A stretch of 64,000 nt of DNA from Coriaria nepalensis (taxonomy: Eukaryota; Streptophyta; Magnoliopsida; Cucurbitales; Coriariaceae): the NCBI GenBank assembly GCA_027186245.1, contig CP114484.1, positions 13,588,001 to 13,652,000 of the forward strand, in the 5' to 3' direction. This document shows positions 43,551-55,879 of the stretch, piece by piece. A program made the position numbers and the translations under genes. Under the pieces are notes generated by a model. It was given only the letters and a program-made list of their open reading frames with translations, made no database searches and had not been told where the DNA came from. Numbering within the stretch: the stretch's first letter is position 1; every line of letters begins with the position of its first letter.

Positions 43551-46429
43551 TCAAATATCCATTGGAGCCACCCCGTGCTCAGCACCTTGGTCATCACCTG
43601 CACCGGCACCAGTATCACCCTGCCCTGCAGCCGGGATCACCTCATCAGCCACATCAGGTTCAGCAGCACGTTCCTCATCCTCCCGCACAATTTCAAATGC
43701 ATCAATTAATTGCTGCACAGTTTCCTGATCCAAAATATGGAATGCCTCCCCCACTCCGACAATGGCTACTGTGCATATGGAACTTTTCAACTTCTCTCCT
43801 TGCAAGGTTTCTCTTGTAGCAATTAGTGCATCTTTAATCAACTCATCCCTTGAAGAGTTCTTGAAGTTTTCAAACCTCCGTTCCAAGTATGTCTTTGCAG
43901 CTTGGGAGCGGGATCCTATAGCAAAAGCCTCATATTCAAAGTAGTTCCCACTAGGGCAGTTGTAATAGAGGTGAGCCCCAGATTCATCCAAGCCAGCAAC
44001 CAACAGACCAACACCGTAAGGTCTTTTCCAGGAGCGTTGGGTGCAGACCTGTTCATACAAACAACTAATAAGAAGAGTTCCTCATGAAGCGAGCACATCT
44101 TTTTTCTTCAACCAGAAGCAGTTCATAAATGCAATTATGGCTAAAATAAAATTCAGATACAAGTTTTAAGATAATGAGAAGATTGTAATCATTCACGACA
44201 AAGTTCGTTAAAGATAGACACAGACGGCCTCCAAGTAAAGAAAACAAAAATATCATACAACAAACAGTGACTGTAGTAGCAATGCAATCAACCACACAAG
44301 TACTCTGACTGCAAAGTGTCTACAATTAACTAATACTACAGGAGAACCGAAAATTATAGCTGCTCCCGATGAAATAAGAAGATCTACAAGACAACTTTAT
44401 AGAGGCTATTAGGCGGAAACTTCAAAAAATTCCAACTGTAATAGACAAAGGTTCAACTAGCTTTTGGACTAAAGTCCAAAGAATTCTCAAGATAATGGAA
44501 CAAGGATATTATTGCTACAATGTTTCGGCGCACCTTCCTGCCTCCTATAAAGTTTTTTCTTCCTCAAAAGTATGTTTGGGAACCTCTATTGCTTGCCAAA
44601 CTCACCAAGACTATTGGGAAAAAAGCAAAAAATTCCAGCTGTCATAGGAGGATCCAGAAGGAAAGTTTACAAGGGCCAATAAGAGAAGACTTCTTTGATT
44701 CAACTTGCACTCAAAAGATTTCAGACATCCACAAATACAATCTAATGATGAAGTGATGGGCTACATTAATTTTCCTTCATTTGGATATCCTCAACTTCCC
44801 CAAGGCAGTTAAAATGCAACAAATAGACAAATTAAAACATGTTTTCTAGAACAAAGGGAAAGACCAACATAAACAATAGTAGACCGATTTTCCAATAATT
44901 TTATTTTCATTGTTTGTTGGTCCCCTTCAATTTCTCTCCAAAACTGGGGTGAAAGGAAAACGGGTATAGTAAACTGCTTATTATACTACAGCTAAAAAGA
45001 GAAAGTCAAACTAAGCAAATTTGAACATATCTGTTTATTGTAAGTGAACTATACGATTGGTTTAATGTTTTAGGGTTTTTCCATTCAATATCAGAGATTT
45101 GTTGACAATAAAAAAAAAAATTCAGTTTACCTAATTACCTGAATTCCAGTTTCAACTGCTTACTCAAATGAAACTACGGTCACTTACTAAGAATTCAATG
45201 GATGCTATTACCATTTCATATTGAAATATAATTACAGAAGGGGTGTCTAGTGTAGGAAAATTAAGAAAAAACATAAAAAATAAAACTATTGAAATCAATA
45301 TATGTAGATATATATATATTCTTTGGTGATGGCTTAGTCAACTGCTCAAACGTATCACCCCATTGTATCAAGGTACATACAATCCACATTTAACACAATT
45401 ATAAAATCAAACAATTAATAAAATAGTAATTATGCAATTAATTACGCAGCACAATACTCGCTAACACTTCACGACCAGACATCATACATATATGAAGAAA
45501 TTCCCCAAGGTATCCACTGGTTACTGAATGCAGATCATGATCTAATCTTATATTGTTCAAGCCACCTAAGAAAGAAGACTTCTACATAAGACTCTAAACT
45601 ATATGACATGTCCTATTTTTAAAATTGTCCCAGAAAACCCAAACCCCCCAGATCCCTACTTAAAATGATACTACCTCTCAACTTAGAAATCAATTTAGGG
45701 TTCTCTAGTCTAGATTTTCCTGCAATTGAAAGACCGTGAGTAAAAAGTGACCGAATAAAATAAGGCAATTACAATCAGATGGAGGAGGTAATTGGAACAA
45801 TATAAAAGAAGCTCCTAAATTCTCCTAGTTTCCTACTTACTGATTGTCTCGAAAATTCCAAAGGAAGGAGACCATCGTGCATGCCTCCTCCCTATCTTCT
45901 ACTAAACCCTAATTTTTTAATTCCTCGACCTAAAACCAAAGATAGACATAGAACAAACAAAAGCGAACAAAAATCGATAAAATATTACAGTAACACACTA
46001 AACGGCGCTACAATGGATCGAAAATCGAAGATTGTTAGAGATGATTGATTTTACTTATCTTATAAATCATTTACGGACCTGCGCCTTATCGGCGAGTTGA
46101 ACGACGAGCCGGCCAACAGGAAGAGACGACTCATAAGTGTAGCTGTAGTTAATGCACTCAGATCGCATGTATCGAGAGAGAACACGTCCGTCGGCGGTGA
46201 GACCAGCAATGGCAACTCCGATATGGTCGTCGACTTTGAATATCTTCTTCTGGTGCGAAGAGAGCTCGGAATTGGCCTTGTTAACGCAGGCAAGGACAAC
46301 ATGAGTCTTAGATCGGAGACCTATGGCCGCCGAACCTTGTTTCACAGCCTCCATCGAGTACTCTACCTGGAACAAACGCCCCGCCGGGCTCCATGTAGTG
46401 ACGTCCGTGTCGTACTGATTCCTGAACAT
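43551..46429 (-). CDS. 20S proteasome subunit alpha type-1 (alpha6/PAF), 2 exons
   Basis: Exon 1 is 46079-46429 and exon 2 is 43551-44048, separated by a 2.03-kb intron, giving 282 residues. It is a non-catalytic outer-ring subunit of the 20S core particle, cytosolic and nuclear. The N-terminal alpha-type signature [20 protein letters not shown] is exact, followed by [14 protein letters not shown]. Exon 2 starts [20 protein letters not shown] and contains [20 protein letters not shown]. The acidic, Ala/Gly/Asp-rich C-terminus (about 240-282) is typical of plant PAF. Upstream site II elements lie at 46625-46717. Sequence inside the large intron shows no other gene. Confidence 0.95.
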
Positions 46430-46619
46430 CTTCCTCTAGTGTTTCGATATCACAGCTAAATCCCTAGGTTTCGTGCTCTGAGTGGAAGCAGAAATGGGGT
46501 AGTAGTATTTGAAGGATTTTTTGGGTGGTTTTTTTGCTTCTTGCTCAAGGCAACAGCGAAGATTGAGGTTTGGACTATGGCACCGTCTCCTTCTGTTTGT
46601 TCATTGATTAGAAGAGGGT

Positions 46620-46720
46620 TGTATTGGGCCTTAAAATGTAAAGCCCAATATATAACGGGCCATTATCCAGCTTCCTAACCCAACAAATCTCAGCGAGCCT
46701 CTGCTAATTTGGGCCCAACG
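46620..46720 (-). promoter_or_regulatory. Site II cluster upstream of proteasome alpha-1
   Basis: TGGGCC at 46625-46630, AGCCCA at 46642-46647, GGGCCA near 46657 and TGGGCCCA near 46710. A clustered TCP-type target region about 200-290 bp upstream of the ATG; fits a housekeeping gene. Confidence 0.55.
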
Positions 46721-46729
46721 ATACCTTTT

Positions 46730-47960
46730 TTTATTTTTTATTTTTCCTGCCCGATCGAGAAAAAAATATTATTATAAATAATAAATAGCCTTTGGCTTTT
46801 GTTATTCCTTTCAATTTTCCACGTAATCATTGATCTGGATGTTCGTAAGATTCTCCTTCAGCCTTTTGCTTTTGGTTTCTCAGCATATTCCATCTAAGTT
46901 TTTACACGAACACCACGTAATGTATCGATAGTCCATCTTTATGCATTTTACGTATATTTTAATATCATAATACAATATATATTATACTTTTTTATGCACT
47001 ACATCTAAGATCAAATAAATAAATAGTATCTTCAAATAAACCAAGTGTTCTTATTTTCCTTTTGATGACGTAAGATTGGTAGCTATGAAAAGAAGATAAC
47101 AATGATGAAGTAGGACCAAAACGCGAACTTAAAATATCTGAGAGATAACGTGTAATTTAATTATACGGTTTACCTGAATGTTCAATACAAGAAAGCTTCT
47201 TCAGGAAGTAGCAATGGTGATGATTCGACACCATTTTGGCATCTGATTAGGATATTCGATTGAAGGATCTGGGTTTATTATATGCTGAAGACGACATTAT
47301 TTTATCAGGCAACTAATATTTGTGGTGAAGTTAATTTGGTGTTTGAATTAAGTAAAGAAGATGTGAAGAAATCTTTAACATTTTCCAATAAGGCACAAAG
47401 AACGGCAGCATTCAAGGTAGAACAATAATATATGTAAAGGAATAGAGAAATGATATAATTTTGCCACTGATTATAATGCCCATAGAAGAACTCGCTTCTA
47501 TGTTTATATTTCGGGCCTTCCGGAAGTATGCAATTGCTTATTACCTCATTTCTTCGTGGATTCATCCGAAATCATGATTCTACTATTTCTTATCCAAATA
47601 GGTCTAAAAATGAGACATAATGATTTTATTGAACGAGGGACGGTAAACGGTACGTTAGAAAACTTACGCGCTAACCGACAACAAACAAACAAACAAACAA
47701 ACAAACAAACAAACAAACAAACAAACAAACAAACAAACAAACAAACAAACAAACAAACAAACAAACAAGCCAATCGGTTTTTTGAAACGAGGGACGGTCA
47801 AGCTCAGCCCCGACTCCCACCGGCTTTCCCGGTCACACATTCAGGTCACCGCCGATCATTTGCCTCTCAAAAGCTTTACTAAATCCTTCGAGTCAGCGTG
47901 TTCTGTAACTTGACAGACAGTTAGTTAGACCGCTCTTTCTCCCACTTGACTCTGCAGATT
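46730..47960. other. Spacer between proteasome gene and auxilin-like gene
   Basis: AT-rich with no recognised gene. Contains the (CAAA)n array described separately and, from about 47880, the 5' leader of the auxilin-like gene. Confidence 0.5.
47680..47768. repeat. (CAAA)n tetranucleotide array, about 22 units
   Basis: Near-perfect CAAA/TTTG run of about 88 bp, about 285 bp upstream of the auxilin-like ATG. It opens long frames on both strands (KQTN... and FVCLFVCL...) that are artefacts. Confidence 0.95.
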
Positions 47961-48052
47961 CTGCTGTGAGGAAGGAAAAGAGGGAGGTAGTAGTAGTAGA
48001 GGAAGAAGGGGAGAGGAGAGAAGGCGTGTGTAACCTGGAAGAGAAAAGCTTC

Positions 48053-51000
48053 ATGGAGTACAGGACGTCCTCTACTATGTACAAGAAACTTTCAAATGGA
48101 CACAGTTTCAACGATAAATCAGCATACGACGGAGTTTTTGCCGCTCCGACGAAGAAAGTTGGGGCTCCGAACTTTCCGGCTCGAGTCGAAGATTTCAGTG
48201 AGATTTTCAGTGTCTCGAGAGGCTCTTCGATTCCGATTCTGGATATTCCGGCGCTAAACGAGAGAAAGCTTTCTGTTGACGTTCGGAGCTCCAATTTCGA
48301 GTATTCCAAGGTTTTTGGTGGCTTTGAAGAGTTAGATTTTGCAGTGCCTTATGATGATGAACACCTTTTGGTAGAGCCAAAGAAAATGAAAGCTACTTCT
48401 GTTGATCCCAAGTAAGCCCCGACTTTGCTCATGTACTAATCTTTTACAATTTGTTTTCTTCTTTATCAATTTTAAAATTTCCTCTTTGGGTTTGGAGCAA
48501 TCTGAGAAAATAGTATACTCCTGCCTTCTACATGAACAGTAAAAAATTATCAAATTAAAGATGAAGGTGGCATTCAATTAGATTTTCAGTGCAGGTGAAG
48601 TCTTTCATCATACATACTAGCAATTTGCTTCCTCTATTAGAGTGTGGCTGCTGCCATTTGTGTGGTTGATTTCTTCATTTCCTTTATTCACGTGTCTTCT
48701 GTACAATGCAACTGCCTCTTTCGAAGTTCACCTAATATTGTGGATGATGAGAAGAGAGAGATTCTAGCATTGGTGTTTATTGATCTTTATGTTGGTGTGC
48801 AGGAGCAGGACTGTGTCTAGAAAAAGTTCTTCTTTGACAAAGGAAGACCCTTTTGAATATCCAGAGGGGAAGGGAGTTTCATCACATGAAGCATCACCAT
48901 TTCAGTCATTTGATAGTGGGAAGAAGTTCAGTGTGTCGTATCAAAAAACTAACCCCGGAAGCAAAAAGGGTACAAATGGGGCCACTCACATAGCTCAGCT
49001 TCATGCTGTCCCAGGTTATACACGCTTAATAGATGAAGCCACTCCCTTTAGTGGAGGTGATAAGCCGAAATCTGGAGTTTCAAAGGATGCTGAGGTAAAA
49101 AGTACTTTCAGTAAGGTGGCAGTGGAAGAAGGCAAACTATCTGGAGCAGTGAATGATGCTTGCCTAAAAAATAATTCGATCAAGGTGGAAATGGAAGAAA
49201 AGGTTTTTAAGGAAGATCTTTCGACTGTTGGTCCTACCAGACAGACTTCTAAATCTACTGAATATCACAATGCAACTGATTGGTTTAAATTGAGGTCAAG
49301 ATCCAATTCAGTTGATTTTTTATTTGATGAATATAAAATAGATAAAACTGCAAAATCTCCTAAAGTTCCAGAAAATTCAAGAAAGCCACCCAAGTTTGGT
49401 AGAAGCCATGGTTATTCACATAGATCAATGGAGTTCAAATCTCGGGTTTGTGATGCTGGAAATGTTGATTCACCACCTTACTTTGAGGAGGAATTTGATG
49501 AGAATTCAGTTAATGCTGTCTCAGTAGCGGCTCTGAGAAAGGCAATAGAGGATGCTCAAGCAAGGATTAAATTTGTAAAGGATTCTCTGGAAAGAAGGAA
49601 GGATAGTCAAAATCAGTGGAAACCAGGTTTTAGAAATGGGGTGAATACAAGGAGAGGGGAGAAAAAGATTTCAGGCAATGCCAGTAAACCTAAAGGGAAG
49701 AAGGTTGAAGAAACGTGCAGAAACACTAATATTCTACTTCAAACTACTTCAGGTAGTGCAAAGCAAAATTCAACTCAGGCAAACACACAAGCAGCTGCTG
49801 TAGAAACATATACGAAGGTATTTGAGTCGAATCAAGTTAATTGTACTCAGGGAGAAGCCGAACATTCTGATGGAGAAGAATGCTGGTATGATCTGGATAA
49901 TGCATTTGAAGACGAAGCGAGAAGACCAGGGCTTGAAAATGCAGTTCATACAAATAAGGATCTGCAGTTTGTTAATGACTATGAGCAGAGGGAAAGTCAA
50001 GAGGCCAATTTAACTTTTGAGAATCTAGAAAACTCTGATGAGAGATTGGCAAGATTTGACAAGGCTCGTGAGCAGGAGAAGATAGAAAAGAGAAACGGAG
50101 AAGGCGATTTTGGTGAATATGTGTGCGTATCAAAGTCACAGCAGGAGATTCACAATCAGGAGGATAAACAGAAGAGAATAGAAGTTTCTCAACAAATGGA
50201 AGAAATGAGAATTCAAGTTGCAACCCATGAAGAGGAAACTTGTCAAAAGATGCAGGAAGAGTCACAGGGTCCAACAGAAGACAGTAAAGTTGAGACCAAA
50301 GAATCAGATGAGAACAAAATTGCAAAGATACAAATACAGGATCCTGAGTGGGTGGATAAAGAAGAGATGAAAAGGGGTTTGAAGCAAAAAGAAAATGAGA
50401 TTGACCAGAAGAATGTGAATATTCATATGGGCGAGGAAACTGAAAAGGAACAGGATAAAGTTGATGAACAGGAAATAGAAACAAACTGGAATAATGACTT
50501 CTGTAATGGGGAAGAAACTGAGGAACTTGAAAACAATGATGTTACAGAGGGTGGAGAGAATGAGAAGATGTTTGGAGGGTTTTCAGAACATATGGAAGAA
50601 AATGAAAAGAGATATGAACCAATTGATGAAGTGAAAGGGATACAGACACAAATTGATAAAAGTGCAGAAGTTGAGGACTTGGCAGAAGAAAGTCAAGAGG
50701 ATCTGAAGTACTGTGAGAATAAGCTTGAGAAAGCTACCGATTTCTGTGTGCACTCTGAAAGTGAAATTCTAGTGGAAGAGGAGGGAGCAAGTAGACCTGT
50801 AGAAACTGATCTAACTATGGAAGTCACTGATGAAGTTAAGGAAGTAGTTGATCAAGATGTGGAAGTAATTCTTGAAGTGCCTAAATATGAAGAGACTGGA
50901 AATGTAATTGAAGTAACTGAAGCAGCGGAAAATATTGAGAACGATTCAGAAGGAGAATTAGGGGAAGCTGACAGGGTGGAAAAAACTCTCCTTAGAACAG

Positions 51001-53691
51001 CTTCCCTTGATGGAGGTGTCCTCAGAGAAGAAACAAATAAAATGGAAGATATAATAGATACCCTTGTTTCTGATCCATACCCATGTGGAATGAACTTTGG
51101 TGAATTTAATACGGAATGTGGAAATATGCAAGATGACAAGCATGAGAAAGACACCAGCAATGCCAGCATTTTGGAAAACCATGCTGAAGAATTAGCTCCT
51201 GACTTGGATGAGATGATTATGAACGTTGAGGAAGCTGAAGTAGCAATCGAGGAAACAGATGAGACTAATTCTAGGTCGGAGGAGAATATTTCTCAGTCCT
51301 CCCATGGAGAAGGATTGCTTGATGATTTAGAAAATGATGAAACAGGTCTGCCATTCAGGACTTCAGAAAAATACGAGGATTCCACTGAAATTGTTGAGGA
51401 GTCCATAACAAGCCAAGGTACAACAGAAAATGAGGAGAATCATTCTGAGAACCTGACAATGGAAGGGAAGGAAAGTAACTATGGTAGCAATATTGAAGAA
51501 TCTCTGCAATCTGGCACATTTGAAGGTTACAGAACCATGGAGCTAGCTCGGGAGATCAACAGAAGCCAAAGTGCAACTGAAACCGAAGAGGATAGAGAAG
51601 AAACGGAGACAGTAGAAGACATGGATGCCACTGATGCTTTGGAGAAAGAAGCGGAGCTGAAATTTCATGTAGAACCAATTGAAGTAGTTGAGCAGCATAG
51701 TTTGCCTGAAAGAAGAGAGGAAACAACTGTGGAGACCGCGCAAGAGATCATAACAAGCCCAAGTATTAGACAACATGGGGAGAACCACCAAACAACCGTA
51801 ACATTTGAGGAGATAGAAACTGATGATAAATTGCAAGAAGAAGGGGGGATGGAATCTGAAGTGAACAACCAGAGAGCAGAGCAGGCGCCTGGCATGCCTC
51901 AAGGAAAGGGAACAGATAGGGAAATTTCTGAGGAAATCAAAACAAGACAGAGCGCTCTGGAAAATGAGGAGAATCATCAATCAACCATAACAATAGAGGT
52001 GAAGGAGACCAATGAAAAAAGTGAAAAAGAGATGGAGCTAGAAAAGAAGCAGAGAAAAATAATAGAAGCAAGTGAAAGGGAAAGGGAGAGAGAAAGAGAG
52101 AAAATAGCTGTAGAAAGAGCAATCCGGGAGGCTCGTGAAAGGGCATTTGCTGAAGCACGTGAAAGAGCTGCTGCAGAGAGAGCGTCTGCTGAAAATCACA
52201 GAAGACAGGTGGCTGAAGGAAGGGAAAGAACAACAAAAACTCCTATGGGGAATAATGATAATAACGGAGCTGAGAAGGCTTCTGTGGAAGCCAAGCTAAA
52301 AGCTGAACGTGCTGCTGTTGAGAGGGCTACTGCAGAGGCTAGGGAGCGCGCACTAGAGAAAGCAATATCTGAAAAGGCTTTCCTGGAGGCAAGGAACCTT
52401 GCTGAGAAAATGGTTTCAGATCAATTGTCTACCGCTACAGGGGATAGATGGGGCTATTCATCAAAAGTAAGTATTTATGTACTTAATTATGATGGACTCT
52501 TCTTTACTGTATGATATTTGTTTGTTCATCACCTTGGTGATTGAACGTTGAAAACTACATGCAGGGTTCGCAGCAGAAAGCATCAAGTTCTTCCTGCAGT
52601 TCAAGATATGAAAGTGCTTCAAATAATGGAGGTATTGACATATTTAGGATATATGGTTATTTTTGGTGAAAAAGAAAAAGAAAAACTATTAATGCGGCAT
52701 CTGATATCTGAACAAAGTTAATTTAGCATCCGATCTTTGAACAGAGTTAATTTTTTTGATTGATTAAGCTGCTGAATCATCTGAGAGATTCACTGGGTCG
52801 GCTGGGGAATCAGCTCAGAGGAGTAAAGCCAGGTTGGAGAGGCATCAACCGACAGTGGAGCGTGTGGTATGCTCTTCTTAAGTGCAACAAATTTTTATTA
52901 CAAGAACCACTGCTCTGTGTTTTATGCTTCTCTTTTGGTCTACTTTCAGGCAAAAGCTCTTTCAGAGAAGAATATCGGTGACCTTCTTGCACAGAAAGAG
53001 CAAGCAGAGAGAAATGTAATTTCCTGTCCAATTCCCTTAGAAACATATGTGCAACTATTTTCTGGGAGTAAAAGTTAAAGTCTTATGTTACATCCCTAAA
53101 TTTGGTTTTGATTGATCTGGCAGAGATTAGCTAAAGCCCTCGATGCTGATGTTAAGAGATGGTCAAGTGGGAAGGAAGGAAACTTGCGTGCATTGCTTTC
53201 AACCTTACAATTTGTGAGTGGGAAGCCTTGTGGTTAATATATGCATGATTCCACCATAATATCAAATCCCCATCATAAAACTAAAAACTTTCCCAGTGTT
53301 TGCCTGTTTGGTTTAATAACTCGTGTCAATATAATTGGCAGGTTCTTGGGCATGATAGTGGCTGGCAAGCAATTCCTCTATCAGATATAGTCACAGCGGC
53401 TGCTGTCAAGAAAGCTTACCGTAAAGCAACTCTCTTTGTTCATCCGGACAAATTGCAGCAACGTGGTGCTACCATTCAGCAGAAATACATCTGTGAAAAG
53501 GTTTTTGATCTTCTAAAGGTATGCTCTTTATGTAGAAGTAGCCTTCCCTGACTGTTAAGCTCAAGAACTGGTTTAGAGATTTAAAAAAGTAAAAATGAAC
53601 TTGTAAATCCTACAACAAGCATGTTGTACTCATGATAGAATTTGTTCATCTCCAGGCAGCTTGGAATCGGTTCAACAGAGAAGAGCGGTAG
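48053..53691 (+). CDS. Auxilin-like J-domain protein, 8 exons
   Basis: Exons 48053-48411, 48803-52466, 52565-52631, 52769-52866, 52950-53015, 53124-53213, 53342-53518 and 53656-53691, giving 1518 residues. Auxilin-like proteins recruit Hsc70 to uncoat clathrin vesicles. The C-terminal J domain (from about 1440) has [19 protein letters not shown] with the invariant HPD at 1482-1484, and ends [11 protein letters not shown]. The 3.66-kb exon 2 codes a long acidic Glu-rich disordered region, then a charged coiled coil (about 1200-1330) with ERERE tracts and ARERA repeats. The N-terminus has conserved blocks ([43 protein letters not shown]) seen in plant auxilin-like proteins. Long antisense frames across exon 2 are composition shadows. 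Confidence 0.93.
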
Positions 53692-54308
53692 AGGACGACG
53701 GTATTCCATATTTATTCTAGGGAAATTTTCCAATTTGTTTTCAGCTGACCATCCGTCTTTGTAATTAGAATATTTTTAGAAGAGTAGAACCAGGAAAGAC
53801 TATGTCGCACATTTTTCATTCTTTCATTTAGTAAGGGAATTCGAAATCAGGCTGTAAATCCATTTCGGTTGCTCATATCTTATTTGTATAATAGTAATAT
53901 AGTATGCATATGTTTTACACTTTACATGCATTCGATTAAAATGAGAGTGTGCTCCGGACTTCTTTGGAAGTGTACGGGGAAAGGGGATCTAGCCAAGGAT
54001 CCTCCCTAATACATAATAAGTGTTCCTGGTAATTAAATCACAATCATATATAGTATGATTAGCTCACGCATTTGTGTAGTGATGAAGATTCAAGTCCATT
54101 TAAGATTTTGATGTGGATTGGCTCGTCAAAATAACAATAATGATGAAATTGAGATGGAGAGCAGGAAACGAAGTGGCCAATTCATGGATGATATATCACA
54201 ACCTGTTCCATTAGGAAAGTCTTAAATATAAATCAGATTCCTTTTTTTCTTTTTGTAAGCGACATAAAAATGCCTTATTCAACAACGACACAAAACATAT
54301 ACATCTCC
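53692..54308. other. Convergent 3' regions (auxilin-like / DFR)
   Basis: No gene seen; the 3' UTRs of the two convergent genes presumably end here. Confidence 0.5.
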
Positions 54309-55677
54309 TTAATTCTTGACATCAACATGTTTCTCAGCAGCAGGGGGAGGAGGGAGCATTCCCTTTGTACGACACGTGTCAACAGCTCCGGTAAACATGT
54401 CCTCCAAGCTGTATTTGAATCGAAATCCCAGGTCGATTAGCTTTTGAGACGAGAAGTGTACATTCTTCAAGTCCTCATCTATGCCTTTGAACCTGAATCG
54501 GACGACACTAATTAATTAGTATCTCATAAAATATTTGTTTAAAAAGGGGGAGAAGAAATTAAATGCTTACTTTGTAGGAATGTTGTATTCTGGGTACTTT
54601 TCCCTAAGCAGTTTTGCGACATCGTAAATGGTGGCATCATGTGATGAACAGATGTACCTTCCCTCAGCTTTAGGATTCTCATACACGAATATATGAGCAT
54701 TGCATAAATCATCCAGGTGGACAAACTGACCTTGCTTTATAATCGAATAGTGAGCTTCGTTTCCTGCGATTAGTCAACCAAACACATGATCGATAACGTG
54801 TTTTGCATTTTAACAGTCTCGCGCTATGATTGTGTTCGTGTTAGATTTACCAGTCATGGGCGAAAGGCCCGTAATGAGGCTAGGTGGGAACGAAGGTGTG
54901 ATGAATGGACCAACCACAAGAACGGGAATTATAGTGATAAAGTCCATGTTGTTTTCTTTAGCAAATTTCCAAGCAGCTTGCTCCGCTAATGTCTTGGACA
55001 CGAAGTACATCCAGGCAGTCATCTTCTTGGAGAGACAAAAGTCAACGTCAGTCCAACAGGTTTCGTCGTACACGGGCTTCTGAGTCTCTTCCACGTTGAC
55101 TGTCCCCGCCGAAGAAGTGAAGACCAGCCTTCTCACCGTTTTTGAGTCAACGCATGATTTCATTATGCTTAGCAGGCCATCAATCGTCGGCTTTATTACT
55201 TCGTTCTGTAAGAATCGGGATTAATAATTCTATAGTTGCATGATATGATGATAATATTTTTTATTTTCCGCCCGTTCGTTACTTACCTCAGGGTCCTTGG
55301 ATTGAAAATCCATCGGCGTTGCCACGTGGAATACTCCGGTGCAGCCTTTAATGGGTTCATCGAAGCTTCCGGGATCGGCTAAGTTTGCTTTCCAAAGTGT
55401 AAGGTGTGTATCAGCCTTTGGCAACTCTAGTAAATGATTGGACTTCTTCGTGTTCCCTATTATAATTATTATATTATCATAAATAAATCAATACACGAAA
55501 TAATACATTATTAGGAAATTAATCAACTAATAATCATAACAAGACGAGCAAGGAGGACGAACCCGGATCGCGCATGGTGGCTCGAACGTTGTAACCCTTC
55601 TCAAGAAGTCTCATAACCAGCCATGATCCGATGAACCCACCCGCACCGGTCACACATACAGTTTCGCCTGCTCCCAT
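54309..55677 (-). CDS. DFR: Dihydroflavonol 4-reductase (DFR), 5 exons
   Basis: Exons 55563-55677, 55287-55456, 54851-55205, 54571-54763 and 54309-54492, giving 338 residues. It is an NADPH-dependent short-chain reductase turning dihydroflavonols into leucoanthocyanidins for anthocyanin and tannin synthesis in the cytosol. The Rossmann motif [12 protein letters not shown] is at 9-20 (commonly VTGASGFIGSW). Catalytic YFVSK is at 162-166. The substrate-choice region 126-151 ([20 protein letters not shown]) has Asn132, the Asn-type position that usually permits several dihydroflavonols. [20 protein letters not shown] and [11 protein letters not shown] are also diagnostic. The third exon (355 nt) seems to correspond to two exons of the usual six-exon DFR, implying loss of one intron. 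A paired G-box dyad lies upstream. Confidence 0.94.
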
Positions 55678-55772
55678 CTTTTTTTCTCTCCTCCTCTGAA
55701 TTGATTTAATTTGTGCCAGTAATTATACTGAAATGAAGTTCAGCGTCGATATGGTCAAGGATGTTTGATCAA

Positions 55773-55781
55773 TATATATAA
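55773..55781 (-). promoter_or_regulatory. TATA box of DFR
   Basis: TATATATA-type element (TTTATATATATT on the coding strand) about 100 bp upstream of the DFR ATG. Confidence 0.5.
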
Positions 55782-55830
55782 AGTGGAGTGAAGGGTAGTT
55801 CTGTGAAGAACAGTGAGCCTAGCTAACACG

Positions 55831-55869
55831 CACGTGATTGTTCTTCGAGCTTAAACTTCCAATCACGTG
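55831..55869. promoter_or_regulatory. Paired G-boxes forming a 10-bp inverted repeat, DFR promoter
   Basis: CACGTGATTG (55831-55840) and CAATCACGTG (55860-55869) are perfect reverse complements with 19 bp between them, 154-192 bp upstream of the DFR ATG. Each holds the CACGTG G-box bound by bHLH/bZIP factors such as those regulating flavonoid genes. Confidence 0.7.
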
Positions 55870-55879
55870 GTTACGTACA

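Noticed and set aside
44065..46060. Possible gene within the 2-kb intron of proteasome alpha-1
   Set aside because: Only short frames without family features and AT-rich DNA were seen, so it was treated as intron.
47546..47882. Frames encoding CLFV or KQTN repeats
   Set aside because: Direct translation of the (CAAA)n microsatellite in spacer DNA.
49770..52236. Several long minus-strand frames inside auxilin-like exon 2
   Set aside because: They arise because Glu/Lys-rich codons give few stops on the opposite strand. No family is recognisable.
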